DNA from: Spizellomyces sp. 'palustris'
Taxonomy: Eukaryota; Chytridiomycota; Chytridiomycetes; Spizellomycetales; Spizellomycetaceae
DNA: 64,000 bases
Assembly (NCBI GenBank): GCA_006535965.1
Contig: QEAR01000087.1
Location: forward strand, 27,249 to 91,248
Direction: 5' to 3'
Position 1 is the stretch's first letter; every line of letters starts with the position of its first letter. A program made the position numbers and the translations under genes. Of the stretch, positions 11,377 through 27,772 are shown piece after piece. The notes under the pieces are model-generated. The model searched no databases. It was given only the letters and a program-made list of their open reading frames with translations, and was not told where the DNA came from.

Positions 11377-12802
11377 ATGCACTTTTACAGTCGTATCATA
11401 GTCAGATCTCATAAGGAGCGTTTTCTACAGATATACGCGTGGTCGATATGTCGAGCTCCCACAGCAGTATTGCGTCTCCACCGTTCATACGCGACCCAGC
11501 CAAACCGCCTCACAGCACCCGCTGCTGACGGTCGACGAGCTCGCAAACCATACAACTTTGGGCTTTATAACAAGCGCCGCGTAGCTTTCCGAGTTGCTTA
11601 CATTGGATGGGACTACCACGGATTTGCTCGCCAAAAGTTAACCACACGCACCGTCGAAGAGCGAATCTTTGACGCATTGGTCGAAACCAAACTCATCGAA
11701 AGTAATTTCCATTGGAGCAGGTCGGTGCGGTGGCCATGATATTGTAGTCGTGTATTTAATATGTGTTTCCTAAAGTACCCATGGAACCAGATCTGCGCGC
11801 ACTGATACGGGCGTGAGCAGTGTGGGTACTGTCGTAGCGCTAGATGTCCGCTCCCGACTTCCAGTTTCTCGAGGCATTGTGCCTTGGCAGACATCAAGAC
11901 ATGATGCGATCAATACAAATGTGGAGCCCATTGGTGATCAATCATCACATCTGGTAGCTGGGGAGCTACCGTATATGATCATGCTCAACAAAGCGCTTCC
12001 ATCAGATATCCGCATCCTGGCGTGGGCGCCAGTACCTGCAACATTTGACGCCAGATACGATTGCCTTCATCGCACATATAAATACCTGTTTGATCCGTCG
12101 GGACTTGACATTACTAAAATGCAGCGAGCAGCCTCGCAATTTGTCGGCGTCCATGATTTTCGCAATTTCTGCAAGTTTGCAAAGGGTAAGCCGCTGGCGG
12201 CCTATCGACGAGCTGTCGACCTGGTATCGGTCAATCGGCTAACGGATATAGAAGACCCCGCTTCCAAAAGTAACATCCTGTCGGGTCGGCTGTATTGTGT
12301 AACTATACGGGCCCGTGCCTTCCTCTGGCATCAAATTCGCTGTATGATGACCATACTCTTCCTTATTGGACGTGGGTTGGAGGACGAATCCATTGTGGGT
12401 AAATTGTTAAATGTGGACCCCTCTCTAGGAAAACCAATGTACGGATTGGCAGATGAGACATCCCTCATATTAACAGACTGTGCATACAGTGACATTGCTT
12501 GGTACGATGCCTCGGCATCTTCATTGGAGCCAGCGGGGAATCTTGACAATATGTCACAAAGAAAATCTGCTGATGCATGGCTTCTCTCGCAGCTGAGGCT
12601 GGAGGAACGAAAGGCGGCCTTAAAGGGATTTATGATAAGCAGCATGCTAGAAACAGTCACCCATAGTATAGACACGAGCCTGATGGGCAGGGATGATTAT
12701 TTACGAGATGATAGAAAGTTCGGTGGAGGCATCGGTTCGTACACTAAAATCATGGAAAGAAAGCGATTAGATCCTATCGAGACCCGAATGGTTATCGGAT
12801 AA
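11377..12802 (+). CDS. DEG1: tRNA pseudouridine synthase, Pus3/Deg1 family
   Basis: A TruA-family enzyme that isomerises U38/U39 in the tRNA anticodon stem. Two exons (11377-11720, 11791-12802) give 451 aa in frame. Family segments: VAYIGWDYHGFARQ, the catalytic block ARTDTGVSSVG with Asp at about 120, FDARYDCLHRTYKY, GVHDFRNFCKFAKG and AFLWHQIRCMMTILFLIG. The usual CGRTD is SARTD here, keeping the Asp. Upstream in-frame ATGs exist at 11236 and 11311. I chose 11377, which gives an Arg-rich, Ser-rich leader (LRLHRSYATQ) that may be a mitochondrial presequence. Such targeting is possible but not shown. Confidence 0.93.
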
Positions 12803-13043
12803 ACGATACACCAATATAAACAAAGGACATGATGCGATATGAGACATATGATATATTCAAGCTCTATTTCCATATATAACTATGAACAGGAATCAGCAAA
12901 CTGTCGCAGTGTGTTGTCCAACTATTGTGTTGTATATCAGTAACTATTTGTTGCTGCCAACGATATGTAGAAATCTTTGGAGGAGCAAGAGCGGCTAAAT
13001 ACGCCGCAGCAATTCTGTTCCGAAAACTGCGTCGACGCGCTTT

Positions 13044-18279
<5,236 letters not shown>

Positions 18280-19054
18280 TGCATTTGCAGAGAGTGTGAT
18301 CGTGCCTTCGAGAGCGTAGCTTGGAAAGTTGCCCATTAATCCATATTTGGTAGCTTACGTAAATATGAATTGTGATACAGTACGTATGTACTATGCAACG
18401 ATGCAGTTACATTTCAAGATCACCAAGTGTAATAGGCATTCCAACGTATCATCTTGTGGTGATACATCAGTATTGCTGCGCTGGGAGCTACGTCAAATAA
18501 GTGGTGACACCTCGCTGATGAGCAAAATGTTTTTTTTCTTTGTGGCTTCGTAGTCGGGACCCTATCAAATTACTGAGATTCTATCTTCGCCATGCAATTG
18601 AAAAGGCAAATTTAAGGGACGAAGATGGGAGGATTCTCAGTTGAGCAGAGAATCGGGATCCTACACTTGCATCCCGTCTATCTGAATTACCGTGCCATCT
18701 ATCCGTCACCTAGAAATCCGAAATCAGTGCAGTTGCTCACATCGTTCTACATCGACGAATATTAGGTCCCTCTGGACTGCGTCTGGGTCGTGACGAGGTT
18801 CAGAGTTTACGCTTCTCAAATTCATTTTCCTGTCGTCGGTCTTGTTCCTCCGATCTTGTACAGACACCTCTTAGTATAGCGGTTACAGTCTAGGAAAGGT
18901 GGTAGTTTGATGTCCTTTTGGCTTAAAATGATCCTGATCATGGCCCCCATGGACTTCACAAATCCATATCGGGCAATTTTACGTAAGCTAATTAGATGCC
19001 CTCCATTGCTCTGGTGGAATTCTCACCCGACTCACGCTGTCCTTAGCCGCAAAT
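18280..19054. promoter_or_regulatory. Divergent intergenic region between RecQ and FCHo genes
   Basis: About 775 bp between the two divergent start codons, serving as promoter space for both. I see no long reading frame, tRNA or clear repeat. Specific factor sites were not recognised. Confidence 0.45.
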
Positions 19055-21996
19055 ATGTCCCGCTTTGTGGAAGCATTTAGCGTGAGTTCAGAGGCATGCT
19101 GGATGTGTCGGAGCGGTTATTAATGAGGTCTCCTGCTTTCATGAACAGTTTGACAAGCCCAAAGAGTCGTTCGATATCGTGTTGAAACGACTCAAGCGAG
19201 GTCAGGTATTGGACGATGAAGTCGCCAACTATTTCAAAGAGCGGTGAGCATCGACTTTCAGTCTCTTACCCGTGAGGCTATGAGAACCTTTCTAACTAGG
19301 TGGGGTCAACAGAGCTATTCTGGAAGAGAAATATGCGCATGACCTTATGAGACTATCCAAAAAGCATTCGTTGGGCGGAGACAAGGACTTTATAGGGTGA
19401 GAAACTCGAGAAGAGATATTATCACTTGACATATCACTCAGGTTGAGGTTCTGTATAGCACGTTCAGTGAAGTGTGGGATCAGCTTCTGGGAGCAACGAA
19501 TGAGCTTGCGGGCCTTCACATGGTTTATGCTAAAGAAGTTGTGGAAAAGCTTGAAAGGCCTGTGCGAGGTAGAAGTCACACTGATACAGAGTGGAGTAAA
19601 CTCAAACAGGTAGAGGCAATTTTACACTGGTGACGGCGCCTTCTTAGCTGATGATCATGCCATCCATCGATGCAGTACGAAGCTGATTTCGGAAGAAGTA
19701 CAAAGGATTATGATGAAAAAGTTATAAAACACCTGAAGGTGAGATCTGCGCCAAAAAATAGTAGGCCTGATTTCTAACTTTGCGTAGGCAGCTGCCAAGG
19801 CCAAGAAGAAAAATGGTTCCGATAAACTTGGTGAGTGCATCCATCAACGCGGAGCGTCGATGCACGATGCTGACGAATCTATCCTGCAGACAAGAAGGTA
19901 ACCGATGCACTTGCCGCACTGGAAGCAGCGAAGGATCAGTGGGTTCCACAGGCTATCCAATCATTCGAGGTGGGCCGCAGGACGTCATCCGTCGCTAGTA
20001 CTTGTGTCCTTATGTCGGCTCTCTCATATTTCTCCATCTTGTAGAGATTTCAACTCATGGATGAGAGCCGCCTCACGTTCCTGAAAGAGATCATCTCAAA
20101 ATCGGCAGATCTTGATGCCAGGCATGGTAGTGCACGAACTGCGGTGCGTAGTATGAACCTTGGCAATAGCCACAAGCTCTGGCTGATTTTTCATATTGAA
20201 ACTGTAAAGATTTCTGATGGCATTCTCGCCTCCGCAATGTCATTTGATGTGGCGAACGAGACCGCTAATTTTTGCTCGTCCAAAGGCAACAAAACTGGTG
20301 ACGGTAGGGCCTTGCTGATAAATTGCACGCAAGCTGCCAGAATCAGGTTTTTTTTTACAGTAAACTTACAATTTAGGTGTCGGTTATCAGTATACGGTCA
20401 ATGATGTCAGCAGTTCAACGGCGTAAGGATACGACTGTGGTTTTGACCAAGTGGAAGTTAATGCTGATTATGCCTCGGTAGTACGTCGCGCAAGAACTCA
20501 GTCGTAATTCCCCCAGAACGCGCTTCGGTCGCTTCCAGTGCAATGGTGGCAAGCCAGGTGAGGCTGGTTTCTATCTATCCCCGCGTCGATGCTCGTCCCA
20601 ATGGTAATCGTCAAAGCAGAAGCCCAACCTTGATGAGGAGGGCTACACAATTCCGCCTCCACAACCAAATGTCCCGTGGGATGCGCCGGCCGTATCTGCC
20701 CTAGATGATGACGACGACACAAGCAGGTATGCAGTCTTGACTGGCGCGGGTACTGACGGGCTGTGCTAATGAAATATTTCAGTGCGACAGGCAATCAGCG
20801 AATTAAGGTTGACATCCGAAAGGAAGCTATTGTAGAGAATCCTGATGAAGCGACCAGAGTTTTGAGACAATTCCAAGGCGCATTGCCTTCTAGCATTAAC
20901 CGTCAATCTAAGAGAATGTATATCCACTCTCTCAATTTTCGGAACCTATACTCTACGTCATCTTATAAAAATTTTCAGGTCAAGACGTCTATCGCTGTCT
21001 GATGCTGGACAACAGACACCAACAGCACCAGGTTCGACGGAATCTGCTGAGATGATCCGAAAGCGCATGACTATACACATGGGACCTTCGAATGGATTCT
21101 TTTTGGGTGGATCCGACGAGGTGCCTGGCCTACCCACCATGCCTACCCTGCAACCAACGAAAATTTCCAACTCAACTCTGGCTCCTGGGAGTGTGACTAC
21201 GGCTGCAAATACTTCACCCGTTCCTATCGTTGCATCCATGGTTGAGACGCTGAATGTTCTGATAAAAGGAAACGCCGTGGAAAGATTGTTACTGATGGGC
21301 GAGGTCTCTCTTTCACTGCCAAATGCCACTGCTGATGTTGCGAGCAACAGCGGCACCTTCGTGTTAGCTATTGAAAATTACGATCAACTAGCGCAAGTTG
21401 CGCTGAACGAAACTTTTGCACGAGTTACGGATCCTTCAAAACCCAACGAAGTCACTCTAGACCTTGGTGCGCTACAACAATCCGCGAGCTCATTAGTAAC
21501 TATTTTGAAATACCAAGTCCGGATTGATGATCCATCCGAATTCACTCCATTGTATGTGCATCCAGTGTGGAAGTGCGATGCTACGCAAACGTCGCTCCTA
21601 TTAGCGTATCAAAGGAATCCTTCCGTTCGCTCAAGTATTCCGCTGTCGGATGTTTCCTTCCTTGTTCGTGTTGAGGGTGGAGGGGAGATTGGACAAATTC
21701 AGATGCAACCTACTGGAATCTGGAATCCTGATCGTAAGGCCATATTTTGGAAAGTAGGAAGCATCGAGGGTGCTAGCGATAATGGTACCACCACTCCTGG
21801 ACCGAGCAAGATTCTTGCACGCCTTGACACGACAGAACCCTGCCAACCAGGAACAGTAATTGTTCGCTTCACGAGCAATTCGCGCCTTCTTTCCGCGTGC
21901 AATTTGACGGTTGTCTCAAAAGACAGTGAGCAACCTCTTGTGGAGTTGAAAGACATATCGAGATCTGTAGTTGCTGGGAAGTACGGAGCCGCATGA
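19055..21996 (+). CDS. SYP1: FCHo/Syp1-type endocytic adaptor (F-BAR plus mu-homology domain)
   Basis: A muniscin: it bends membrane through its F-BAR dimer and recruits cargo and Eps15-type proteins at early clathrin sites. Exons include 19055-19081, 19149-19243, 19313-19396, 19459-19609, 19676-19738, 19788-19830, 19890-19969 and 20045-20143, then several less certain ones, and a last long exon to 21996. The F-BAR part starts MSRFVEAFS, then RAILEEKYAHDLMRLSKKH, TFSEVWDQLLGATNELA and SRLTFLKEIISKSADLDA. A linker with DEEGYTIPPPQPNVPWDAP follows, typical of the family. The C-terminal muHD begins near LNVLIKGNAVERLLLMGEVSLSL and runs to the stop. Exon borders between 20144 and 21000 need transcript data. 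Confidence 0.9.
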
Positions 21997-22355
21997 TCCT
22001 AGATGGGTTAAGCTTTTGGCATGAAAACTATTATTTTCATCACTCCAAGATTGTATATGTAGACATTGTCATTTACTGAAGCTGCATCAATATTATCATT
22101 TCCACCGATATTGGGCGCAGAGCTACAATTCAAAGTGCAATTGATTCTTTTTTCAGTTAACCCATATTCAATCGATAACAATTGCAAGTGACGCTGTTTC
22201 TATTTGTCATACCGTTGCGTCAGGATGAGTACCATGGGGTGCGCGACCAATACTCATTGATATAAAGAGAAAGTTTCCAGTTCCCCCCTCTGCTCTTTTC
22301 AGCTCACATCCATTTCTGTTGTCTTCACAAATCATATCATTGTATTTTTCGAAGA

Positions 22356-22882
22356 ATGAAACCTAGGGGCAACGAATCCTCGAACCTGCTCCATCGTGTT
22401 ATTTGGACCGACAAGGATCCCAACCATCGACCAGCCCTCGAATTCTTCGTGTTCGTGGAACCAGGAATGGTCGAAAAATGGCGCAATGATAAAAGTGTCC
22501 CTCTTGTCGACGTCCTGACTAGTACGTAATTGCTAATTGGCGCTCAGGTCAAAGTCTACTCAGTTTGACGGATCATTCTATAATGTGTATAGAATGGCAA
22601 ATCTGGGAAGTTCCTAATGGAGGCCATACTGGTCGCGCAATGACTCCCTCTCGTCAGCTACTTATTAATGTGTTTGGCACCGCTGATGAAACTGAGATTA
22701 TCCAGCGTATTTTGAGCGAGGGCAAAATCCTGCTTCCTCACGCCGCGCACCACACCGAGAAACTTTCTGCGGGGCGTAATAGGGGAGCACCCATCAATGA
22801 GACGAGGGGAGAGTACTCGGGAAGGTGTGCGAATAAGCATTTCAATCAATGGGTTGGGTGGAGGGCGTCGGTTCATCAGTGA
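22356..22882 (+). CDS. RTC3: Rtc3-like protein with SBDS N-terminal-type domain
   Basis: Two exons (22356-22521, 22593-22882) give 151 aa. The pattern EFFVFVEPGMVEKWRNDKSVPLVDVL, a short variable middle, then LLINVFGTADETEIIQRILSEGKI matches the small fungal Rtc3/YHR087W family, which resembles the N-terminal domain of the ribosome-maturation protein SBDS. Yeast Rtc3 is stress-induced and linked to RNA metabolism; its biochemical role is not settled. The tail after residue 105 is variable and His/Gly/Arg-rich. Canonical SBDS has two further domains, which are absent here. Confidence 0.85.
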
Positions 22883-23127
22883 CGTTTTCGCATCCGATCG
22901 GGACTGAGATATTGGGTGATGTCACTGCATACATTTTGTATGTAGCCCTGTATATACGCAAAATATTCGCTAGCTCATTGCTGGTTGATTCACAAAACAT
23001 GCTGTGATATTAAAAAATCTATCGTGATATATTTGCTGCACACAAAAGGTCGACAGCAATAGCGTCAGATGTGTATAAATGTAAAATCTTCTGAATTGAT
23101 GATAGGCGGCCCAGAATCAATTCATTT

Positions 23128-25319
23128 CTATGCAGTCCGCGGACGTTTCGACGAGGTATTTCCATTCTCTGTCTCCATATTGCCCGTTGGTCTTTTTCTG
23201 GCTGGACTAGATATTTCAGTATAGTTTGGCGGCAAGAGTGTCGCGTCGCTGGGCTCGAAAAGCGGTCTGACGGGACTAGTTTGAGTTGACCCGCCTCCCA
23301 CACCGACACTTGAACCGAAACTTCTTAGCGAGGACCTCTCAGGGCTTGGGCCTAAGGGAGACCACGTTTCTGTGGCATCTAATACGTTCTCGAACAATCG
23401 ACGAATGTGGCCCCCTTCTTCTTCTCGGCATTCTTCTTCACTGCTCTCTCGTCCATATATTCCGTCCTCAGTTTCCAGCACTCCCAATTCACCAACATGG
23501 TTCAGGCGGCCTATTAGTCTCCTGAAAGCTTTCTGTATCTTCTGCCGCTGGTCGTTGTCCCTCGCATAGATCCTGAGCGTTATCTCCTCAAAGTCCGTCG
23601 GGATGAAACTAGAGACATGCTCCTTCTTGATAGGAAACGACACATCGGGATGCCATTTTGAAAAGAAGCAAATCAAGTCTACAGGATTGCGGTCCTTCAT
23701 GGCATACCCCAATTTCAGCCATTCAACAATTACGTCCGAATCCATGAGATTGTCGTTCGATCCTTGGCATTCCACTATGGCTTGAGGTGTAATTCTCTCT
23801 TTCACTTTCATCGATGCGTGTAGCGGTACAAGAACTTGGTCAACGAACCTGTACAGGTCTCGCTTCCGAATCCGTTTTATAATAGAGCGTGCCTTTTCGA
23901 GCTCAGGTGAAGAACTTCGCTCGATTTCCATTATTATGCTATCAGTGATATATACATAGCGCTTCATATCGTCAACAGAAGACGATATGCCGAGATACTT
24001 GTCCGCCGCCAATAAAGCTTCCGTAAGCATGTATTCGGTCGCTTTTCCTACTCTATGGGTATATATTCTCTACATTGATTTTGCATGAGGTAAGGTGAGT
24101 CATTACAAACGACATCGCCGATGCTTACCTTGAAAAGAGAAAATCTCGTGTGGAACATCTGCGACAAATCATCGATGTTACCTTCAGCTGTGAGATGGCA
24201 CTTCCACGTTACAAATTTACCTCGTATCTAGTGTAGGATTGAGTTCAATCACGAAGCCTTCAAAACTGAGCGGAGCACAAACTTACAAATTGAACGCTTC
24301 TTTCTGGTTGAAGCATATCTGATTATTGATGACACGGGCAAATGCAATAAGCCGCATCGCATCTAAACTGGTCTTGATGCCAACATTATGGCAGTCCCGT
24401 TGAATGTAGTCGAACTGTAAAGCCGGAGCTTATTATTCCGGTAAAGTAGTGCTTCATGAGATGCCTTTTTCCGTGTACCTTATCAACATCAACGGAGTTG
24501 CGCTTATTCGCAACGATGTCAAACAGGAAGAGCTTTTGCGCCTGAGGATAATCGCTGCGAGGTGCTCCATGAATGAGATCCTTGATAAACCGCATCTAAC
24601 CTCGCGAGTGAGCTGTTTTCCATGATATGCTCAAACTTTGCTCCCGCCTACCTCATCTTCATTGATTTGTACATGATCATTATCTTCGACGAGATATTCC
24701 AGCATATCCTCCGAGGCTTGCTCATGAGTCCACTCCAACTCGGGTCTCGCCTGCTTCATGAACTCATTGTCAAAAATGTGGGAAAAGGGCCCATGGCCTA
24801 AATCGTGACAAAGACCAGCCAGCTTCACGCATTTGACGTCATTGTCCGTTATTCCCAGTTCGGGTTGAGACTTGCGCAAGTGCTCGACAAGGACGCCTGC
24901 CATATAGCAGACTCCGATAGAATGCTCGAAGCGGTTGTGCGAGGCTCCTGCAGGTGGCGTGAGAATTGTTTTGTAAGCTTTTCCGTTGCCGGCGATCGCC
25001 CAACCATCCTTTAGAACTAACCAGGGAACACAAAATAAGCACTTCCCAGTTGCTTTAGGTCCCTTAGTCTTTGAAACTGTATCGTATCAACGACTTGCAT
25101 ACAATACTCATCAAGTTCGACGTGGCCATGAATAGGATCGTTTATAACCTTTGAGTAAGGCAATGGAGAGGCCTCGGTTTGAGCGAGAGGAGAAGCACTA
25201 AATTCCTCCTCGTCCAGACAGTGGCTCATGGTCCGTGAAGCCGGAGGAGTGTGGGGGATGGCGAACATGATGGGAGACGTATGGCTTGTCGCTGTGGGAC
25301 ACAATACAGGTTCATTCAA
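23128..25319 (-). CDS. SAMHD1: SAMHD1-type HD-domain dNTP triphosphohydrolase
   Basis: Homologue of animal SAMHD1, which hydrolyses dNTPs to nucleosides and triphosphate. Exons (minus) 25319-25022, 24947-24652, 24595-24479, 24414-24287, 24227-24221 (only 7 nt), 24158-24129 and 24069-23128 total 1818 nt, 605 aa, all phases consistent. Motifs: [49 protein letters not shown], the metal-binding HD in [15 protein letters not shown] (about 147-148), [33 protein letters not shown] and [12 protein letters not shown]. There is no SAM domain; the N-terminal 50 residues are Ser/Pro-rich. The C-terminal tail has acidic and Ser-rich segments and a basic KRPR, a possible nuclear signal. A later in-frame ATG in exon 1 could also serve as the start. 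Confidence 0.95.
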
Positions 25320-26369
25320 AGACTAGCCTTGAGCTTGGTCTGGCCAGAGACGGTGCCTAAGCTTGTTCGCCAGCCCCTTTAAGCGAGAACTGTCGAAAGC
25401 GGGTAGGGCAACAATGAGTCTTGGCCCAAGGTGGATGGTCACTAAGCTCCTGATCGGCTCGCTCAAGTAAGCATTTGGGAACTGGGTGGGTTCCTACGAG
25501 ATCACAACAGATCCTCCAGCATTCTTACCAGGAAGTGTGAATAAACAGACAATTGATGAGGGTAATTAGGTGATTTACAATCTGCGGCTAGCATCATATT
25601 GCATGAGCACGGGTATGAATTACAGAGGGCGTTATTTTCTGTCAGTTCCATATATGACTTGTTAACAGCAACAGCATCGGTCCCATCCTTTTGAGCATTG
25701 GCACTGCTGAAATATACCATCCTACTCGGCCTTGCTATTCAGCTACTATTGCGTTTAATTTATGATGGGATACGGACGTTGCATACTTGGATAGCATCCG
25801 TTGAGGCAGTAGCAGCATGTGTTCGAACAGATACTGTTGTATCAAAGGGTTACGCTCCGCATTGACGATCCAGCATAGTTCACATTTTTTTATTTTTTAT
25901 GTACTGTAGAAGGCTGTTGAACCACTGGCGTAAATAGGCGTCCACCTACACTAGCCATCGATTTGTTCATGTTCCAAAGAGGCGATACCATCGCGTCCGC
26001 CGATAGGAGAAAGAGGACATGTAATCAGCATTCGGGTACATCGGTCTTGCGTTTTCTATGAAAGGGCTGGAGGAAAATCCTGTAAAATGCTCCCAAGAGA
26101 GGGTCATATGGTATGAGGAGGGGGTTGACTACCTGGTTGAAAATCGCTGATAAAGATGTTAAGAATAGCAATAAAGCCGAAGGCGCATGTATTTATCAAG
26201 CGTCTTTGTTTTTCGTCGTAGTTGTCTCCACTGGCCACTAGGCATCCTTTCTGTTTTTGTTTATTTCAATGATGGGTTTTGATTGCATGCCAGGTGCCAG
26301 GTCTTGTTGCCATGGTTTCTACTTGGGCATTCATGTTGCAACCCGTGTTGAGTATTCGATCGCTCTGCA
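25320..26369. other. Intergenic region, about 1.05 kb
   Basis: It separates the SAMHD1-type gene (minus) from the membrane-protein gene (plus) and so holds both promoters. The short frames inside have no family features. I see no RNA gene or tandem repeat. Confidence 0.4.
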
Positions 26370-27577
26370 ATGTCCTGGTTAAATGTCGCACTTTGGGTGG
26401 GCCTGCCCTTTCTGATATCAAAGGCGAGGGAGTACTTTAAAAAGACCACCCCTCGCCCACCCCGTCCAAAGACCTCTCTTGATACCTTCTCCACATTCTT
26501 CCTTGTCTTTGTGGCATGTGCCAATGTCCTAGTTGCTACTATCCCTTCCCAGAATTTGTTGCGGGATCTTCGCGTACATCCTGAGTCACCGTCCTTCGTT
26601 GTTCGGAACCATTTCCGGCAGTACATGTCTGCAAAATTCCCGGGATGGACGCAAGAAGGTGCATACGATCTGCAACAGGCTAACCCTGCTACGCGAGACC
26701 GTGTGGAGGAGCTTGAGAGACTATACGAGCTGCTTAAATCCACGGATAACCGAAGGATGTACCTGCGTTACGGCCACGATGCGTTCACACAATGCAATTG
26801 GTGTGCCGAGCCGTCTGACTTCATGATATATATTGTTCCCTCGTTGGTCTTATCATACGCAATGACGTTGGTGTTCATCGGGCTAGGAACTCTGACATGG
26901 CGAAAAACACAATGGCGCACGTATGGGGCAGTGGTTCTTACTGGCATTGCGGTCGTGGATGCATACGTTATATTTCTCAGCGAGGCAGCGATAGTGGATC
27001 GACATGGAGTATCTTCATCCTTGTATGATACAATGTACGGTTGGAGACGGTGGTCATTTGCCGCGCTTGCCCTTGCTGCTGCATTCATTGACAAAAAGGA
27101 TGAATGGACGGAAGCCGACATTTTGAAAGACGTGTTGGCCAAGAATCAGGTCATCTATAATAGGGCACAGGCCTTCCGCCTTGCCCGGGCAGCAACCCTG
27201 AGCGACGGTACTTTAAGACGGAAATTTATGGAGCACTACAAAGAGAAGGAAGCGGTAAATGATGCTGTCTCGAGAGATCTGGAGTATAAGGTGCGTGCCA
27301 TCCGTGAAAATCAAACTACAATCCCAGCGCAAAACTCACCCTGCAATCATCATGCTACTAGGAAACGCGGGAGAAGGTCCTTCAAAAATACAACTTAAGC
27401 CAGCTCATAACAGAAGCGCAGGCATTATGCGAACATATTGTACAGGCTGCGATAGATGAAGGCGTGGTTAGCGGCGTTGATCGCCGAGAGGCAGCTGCCA
27501 GCGAAGAGGGAAATGCATCTTCCGACGTACCAGTGTCTGAACCAACACCTACCGCGGCAAATAATAAACGAAAATAA
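26370..27577 (+). CDS. Multi-pass membrane protein with a degenerate J-domain-like segment
   Basis: Two exons (26370-27290, 27362-27577) give 378 aa. Two N-terminal hydrophobic stretches (WLNVALWVGLPFLI; TFFLVFVACANVLVA) precede a soluble segment with ERLYELLKSTDNRRMYLRYGHDAF and a QCNWC pair. Several more membrane helices follow (FMIYIVPSLVLSYAM, LVFIGLGTL, AVVLTGIAVVDAYVIFL, FAALALAAAFI), then a charged coiled C-terminus. The soluble part resembles the second half of a J-domain (a NRRMYLR-type helix), but no HPD tripeptide is visible, so Hsp70 stimulation is doubtful. Fungi have a family of such membrane proteins, probably in the ER or another endomembrane. The specific function is not known to me. 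Confidence 0.8.
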
Positions 27578-27772
27578 TATTATTCGCAGCAAATTGCTAT
27601 AGAGTATTAGGAGATTCATTTGGTTACAAACCAAGACTTCTGCTACATCCCAGATCGCTGGCAGTTAGTTACTACCGCAATCTCACTTCCAGAGTATCTC
27701 ATAGGCTCCAATGTCGCGTATTCTGATTCATAGTACATAATAGAAAGGAAGTATCCACAGGCTCTCTTCCTG

